From NCBI RefSeq assembly GCF_014873755.1, contig NZ_JADBEG010000001.1, positions 2,978,501 through 3,042,500 on the forward strand: DNA of 64,000 bases, in the 5' to 3' direction. Position numbers and translations under genes: made by a program. This document shows, in pieces, positions 61,704 through 64,000 of the stretch. Under the pieces are notes generated by a model that made no database searches, was not told the origin of the DNA, and saw only the letters and a program-made list of their open reading frames with translations. Positions within the stretch are counted from its first letter, which is position 1. The number at the start of each line of letters is the position of its first letter. Origin of the DNA: Amycolatopsis lexingtonensis. Its GTDB lineage: Bacteria; Actinomycetota; Actinomycetes; Mycobacteriales; Pseudonocardiaceae.

Positions 61704-62677
61704 CGGGGTCCTCCTGTGGGTGGGAACAGCTCGCCGAGTGGAAGCCGTGGTGAGGGTGCCGCCGGGACGGCGGGGTAGCCGAAGCGGAAGATCGCCTGGG
61801 GACAACCGGGGAGCGCCAGCTCCGACACGAGCCGGGCCCGGAAACCGGTGAGGTGCAAGGGTTGCGTCAGGACCGAGCCGACCAGCGCCTTCGTGGTCGC
61901 GGTGAGCCAGGCGCGCTGCAGTGCCGCGCCGGCGGCGAGGTGCTCGGCCCGGGTGTCGCCGTCGGTGCAGACGATCAGCAGGTTCTCCTCGGCCAGCCGG
62001 GCCGCGAGCACGACGTCGTCCGGGACCGGGGTGTCCGCGCGGACGAGTCCGGCCCCCGGCAGGGCTTCGCGGGTCAGCGCGTCCTCCGGAACGCCGTCGC
62101 CGACGGCTCCCCAGCCGTGGGTGTGCGCGGTCCAGACTTCGAGTTCGCGTTGGTAGCCGCGGTCTTCGCGCAGCACGCGCGTGGCGAAGCCGAGGAGTTC
62201 GGCCAGCTTGCCGAGGTTCCCGGGCGCGACGAGGTGCACGCCGGTCGTCTCCCCCGCGGCGGCCACCGCCGCGACGGCGGTGGCGGGCACCCGGCCGTGG
62301 TGGAACCGGTGCCGGTGGCTGCGGCGGCGGGGAATGGCGTTGTACAGCGCGAAGTCCCGGGCCGGCGTCGGGTGCGAACGCCCGATCGTCACGGTGGCCG
62401 CGACGTCGTCTTCGTACTCGACGTGGCAGTCCCGGCCGAGCGCGCGCACCGCGAGCTCGAGGTTGGTCACGGCGGCACCGCAGGAGAGCAGCCGGTCCCG
62501 GCCGAACGGGTCGTGGCGGCGCAGCTCGACGTCCCGGCGCTCGACCAGGTCCACCTCGGTGCCGCGGACGAGCAGTTGCCACGGCTGGCTGTTGTGCACC
62601 GAAGGCGCCCGGCTCACGGCCCGCGCGAGAATGCCGATCTGGTCGGACGTCAGTGCGGCCGGTGCGGCGGCGGTCAT
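61700..62677 (-). CDS. Acg-type nitroreductase family protein
   Basis: 325 residues. [16 protein letters not shown] near residue 23, [18 protein letters not shown] near 68, [45 protein letters not shown] at the C-terminus. Closest in layout to the copy at 20179. ATG 62677 follows AGGAGGA at 9 bp; GTG 62686 is possible. First gene of a five-gene operon with two DosR-like boxes upstream. Confidence 0.87.
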   Translation of the reverse strand: MTAAAPAALTSDQIGILARAVSRAPSVHNSQPWQLLVRGTEVDLVERRDVELRRHDPFGRDRLLSCGAAVTNLELAVRALGRDCHVEYEDDVAATVTIGRSHPTPARDFALYNAIPRRRSHRHRFHHGRVPATAVAAVAAAGETTGVHLVAPGNLGKLAELLGFATRVLREDRGYQRELEVWTAHTHGWGAVGDGVPEDALTREALPGAGLVRADTPVPDDVVLAARLAEENLLIVCTDGDTRAEHLAAGAALQRAWLTATTKALVGSVLTQPLHLTGFRARLVSELALPGCPQAIFRFGYPAVPAAPSPRLPLGELFPPTGGPR

Positions 62678-62751
62678 CGCGGTCACTCCTCCTCGGGCGG
62701 AGGCAGCCGCTCCGCCGCCAGTCATGGTGCGACCGCGGACGGTGTGCCCAC

Positions 62752-62767
62752 CGGAGCACAAAGTCCC
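62752..62767. promoter_or_regulatory. DosR-like box
   Basis: GGGGACTTTGTGCTCC on the minus strand: left half perfect, right half weaker. 75 bp upstream of the nitroreductase start. Confidence 0.55.
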
Positions 62768-62775
62768 CCGCTCCG

Positions 62776-62791
62776 GCGGAATTCGTCCCCT
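62776..62791. promoter_or_regulatory. DosR-like half-box
   Basis: GCGGAATTCGTCCCCT; the right half GTCCCC matches and the left half does not. It is 60 bp before the divergent USP start. Treated as weak. Confidence 0.35.
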
Positions 62792-62850
62792 ACCGCGGCT
62801 TCGCGCCGGCCCGCACGCTCGGTACGACACCGGAGAGAAAGAAGGACACC

Positions 62851-63300
62851 ATGACTGCCGGACGCGTGATCGTCGTCGGAACGGACGGTTCTCCCCGCGG
62901 CGACGCGGCGCTGCGCTGGGCGCTCGAGATCGGCGCGCACGCCGGCGACACGGTCCGGGCGATCCTCGTCCGGCCCCGCGACACCCTGCTGCCGGGCACC
63001 TCGTTCACCCTCCAGCCGCACGGCCGGGTGCCCGAGGCGAACTACTCCCTGGACGAGCACATCGCCGGCCTCGCCATCGAAACCGCCGCGGCCGTCGAGA
63101 CCAGGACCGTCCACGGCGACCCGGCGACGGAACTGGTGACGGCGTCGGCCGACGCGGACCTGCTGGTGCTCGGCACGCACCGCGGTGGTGCGATGGCGGA
63201 CCTGGTGCTGGGCAGTGTCGGACGCGAGTGCGTGCGCTTCTCCCGCTGCCCGGTCGTGGTCATCACGCCGGAAGCGGCCCACCGCCTCGCCCCGGCTTGA
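62851..63300 (+). CDS. Universal stress protein
   Basis: 149 residues. VIVVGTDGSPRGDAALRWAL and the nucleotide loop VLGTHRGGAMADLVLGSVGRECV. Single-domain UspA. ATG 62851 follows GAAGGA. Divergent from the nitroreductase-PEP synthase operon. Confidence 0.9.
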   Translation: MTAGRVIVVGTDGSPRGDAALRWALEIGAHAGDTVRAILVRPRDTLLPGTSFTLQPHGRVPEANYSLDEHIAGLAIETAAAVETRTVHGDPATELVTASADADLLVLGTHRGGAMADLVLGSVGRECVRFSRCPVVVITPEAAHRLAPA

Positions 63301-63325
63301 GCCCGTGCCGGCGCCCCAGGAGCGG

Positions 63326-63402
63326 GCTGAAGGGGACGTTCCGCTCATCTGATGCGGGGAACGTCCCCTTCAGCGCATCTGGTGCGAGGAAAGTCCCCTT
63401 CG
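63326..63402. repeat. Intergenic hairpin, GAAGGGGACGTTCC type
   Basis: Arms GCTGAAGGGGACGTTCC and GGAACGTCCCCTTCAGC around an ~15-nt loop (63326-63374), with a third degenerate arm at 63383-63402. It lies between the convergent USP and nitroreductase genes and encodes the last residues and stop of the latter. Confidence 0.72.
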
Positions 63403-64000
63403 CTTCGGGGTCGCGATGCCGATCAGCAGCAGTCCTTGCGGGCGCCCGGGCAGCGGTTCCGCGTGGCGGGCCCGCTCCGCCGTGGTCAGGTAAGGCAACT
63501 GGACCCGCTCCGACGCGAACCCGCGCATCGCCGCGGCCAGCCGCGTCGTGTGGAGCGCGGCGCCGGCGAGGACGTGGTGGCGGCGGCTGTCGCCCGGCGT
63601 CGTGACGAGGAGAGCCGACCGGCCGGCGAGATCCGCGCCGAGCCGCTTGAGAACCGCGATCCAGGCGGGGCGGACGGTCCGGACGTCGGTGTCCGGCCAG
63701 AAGTCGTCGGCCGCCAGCGCCCCGAGGACCGCGAGGCTGACCGGCCGCAGCACCGTGCCGTGGCCCGGGTCCGCCACTTCGCGCAGCGCCGCGTACCGCG
63801 CCCACTCCGCGCTCGACGGCGTGCGCGGGCCGCCCACCCGGACGACGGCGGCGACGTCGGGCCGGTCCGGGTCCTGCGGGAAGGCCACGACCGGGTCGCG
63901 GCCCAGCACCCGCAAGACCGTCCAGATGGTCGAAAGCGCGGCTCCGCATTCGAGCAGGGCGGCGTTGCCGGCCCGCTCGCGCCGGGCGGGCGGTTCGGTC
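63370..64000 (-). CDS. Acg-type nitroreductase family protein (5' end outside window)
   Basis: About 210 residues are visible; the N-terminus lies beyond the right edge. ECGAALSTIWTVLRVLG matches the family's CGAA motif, and the C-terminal part RPQGLLLIGIATP fits its last strand. The distance between them is shorter than in the other three copies, so the C-terminal domain may be reduced. The tail GLSSHQMR and the stop come from the hairpin repeat at 63326. Confidence 0.7.
   Translation of the reverse strand, partial: TEPPARRERAGNAALLECGAALSTIWTVLRVLGRDPVVAFPQDPDRPDVAAVVRVGGPRTPSSAEWARYAALREVADPGHGTVLRPVSLAVLGALAADDFWPDTDVRTVRPAWIAVLKRLGADLAGRSALLVTTPGDSRRHHVLAGAALHTTRLAAAMRGFASERVQLPYLTTAERARHAEPLPGRPQGLLLIGIATPKRRGLSSHQMR

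Noticed and set aside
63383..63402. GAGGAAAGTCCCC resembling a DosR box
   Set aside because: It is an arm of the GAAGGGGACGTTCC hairpin family and lies between gene ends, not upstream of a gene.
1..64000. CRISPR arrays, tRNA or rRNA genes
   Set aside because: No regularly spaced direct repeats and no tRNA or rRNA signatures were seen on reading the window.

Overview
The window is very GC-rich, densely packed actinobacterial chromosome. It has many ATGA/GTGA start-stop overlaps, GTG starts, F420-dependent enzymes, several mycolata-like wax synthases and a DUF6292-like protein. Together with the repeated intergenic hairpins this points to Pseudonocardiaceae, most likely Amycolatopsis or a close relative. 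That placement is inference from gene content.

The dominant theme is a dormancy/hypoxia island of the DosR type. From about 9.6 kb to the right end, genes related to the Mycobacterium tuberculosis DosR regulon recur: four Acg-type nitroreductases, four universal stress proteins, three CBS-domain proteins, three WS/DGAT wax ester/triacylglycerol synthases, two Rv1733c-like membrane proteins, an Rv2004c-like kinase/ATPase and a complete group 3b [NiFe] hydrogenase. About nineteen short palindromes of the form RKGACYTNNGKCCC (three of them weak) lie upstream of these units, often as pairs between divergent genes. No DosR/DosS-like regulator is inside the window.

Layout. 0-8.4 kb: housekeeping-like genes (GH15 glucosidase, F420 oxidoreductase, SWIM protein, SNF2 helicase, two SDRs). 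8.4-13 kb: a 159-bp repeat, a frameshifted alcohol dehydrogenase, an Rv1733c-like protein, a trehalose synthase fused to a metal-binding domain, and a GalT-like enzyme. 13-20 kb: SRPBCC-Ddn fusion, WS/DGAT, a high-affinity hydrogenase small subunit without its large subunit, and anti-sigma-like regulators. 20-28 kb: nitroreductase, MFS and two ABC exporters. 28-33 kb: Rv2004c-like, nitroreductase, lipoprotein and wax synthase operon. 33.0-34.8 kb: an IS110 element that split a second copy of the 159-bp repeat. 34.8-40.5 kb: wax synthase, FAD oxidoreductase, slipin/ABC ATPase and USP. 40.6-45.5 kb: group 3b hydrogenase operon. 45.6-50 kb: GAPDH, truncated haemoglobin, and a CBS-SQR-DsrC-DsrE sulfur operon. 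50-55.5 kb: USP, DoxX, alcohol dehydrogenase, CBS-BON and CBS genes. 55.6-62.7 kb: an operon of nitroreductase, PEP synthase, ABC exporter and a degenerate metallo-beta-lactamase-fold protein. 62.8-64 kb: USP and a partial nitroreductase.

The parts suggest a coordinated low-oxygen programme: hydrogen evolution or NADPH balancing, trehalose and glycolytic/gluconeogenic turnover, storage lipid synthesis, sulfide/persulfide handling, and CBS/USP energy sensing. The most novel observations are at the IS110. Its empty site can be reconstructed to the base from the intact copy at 8442-8600, and its non-coding leader carries short copies of its own terminus and of both halves of its target.
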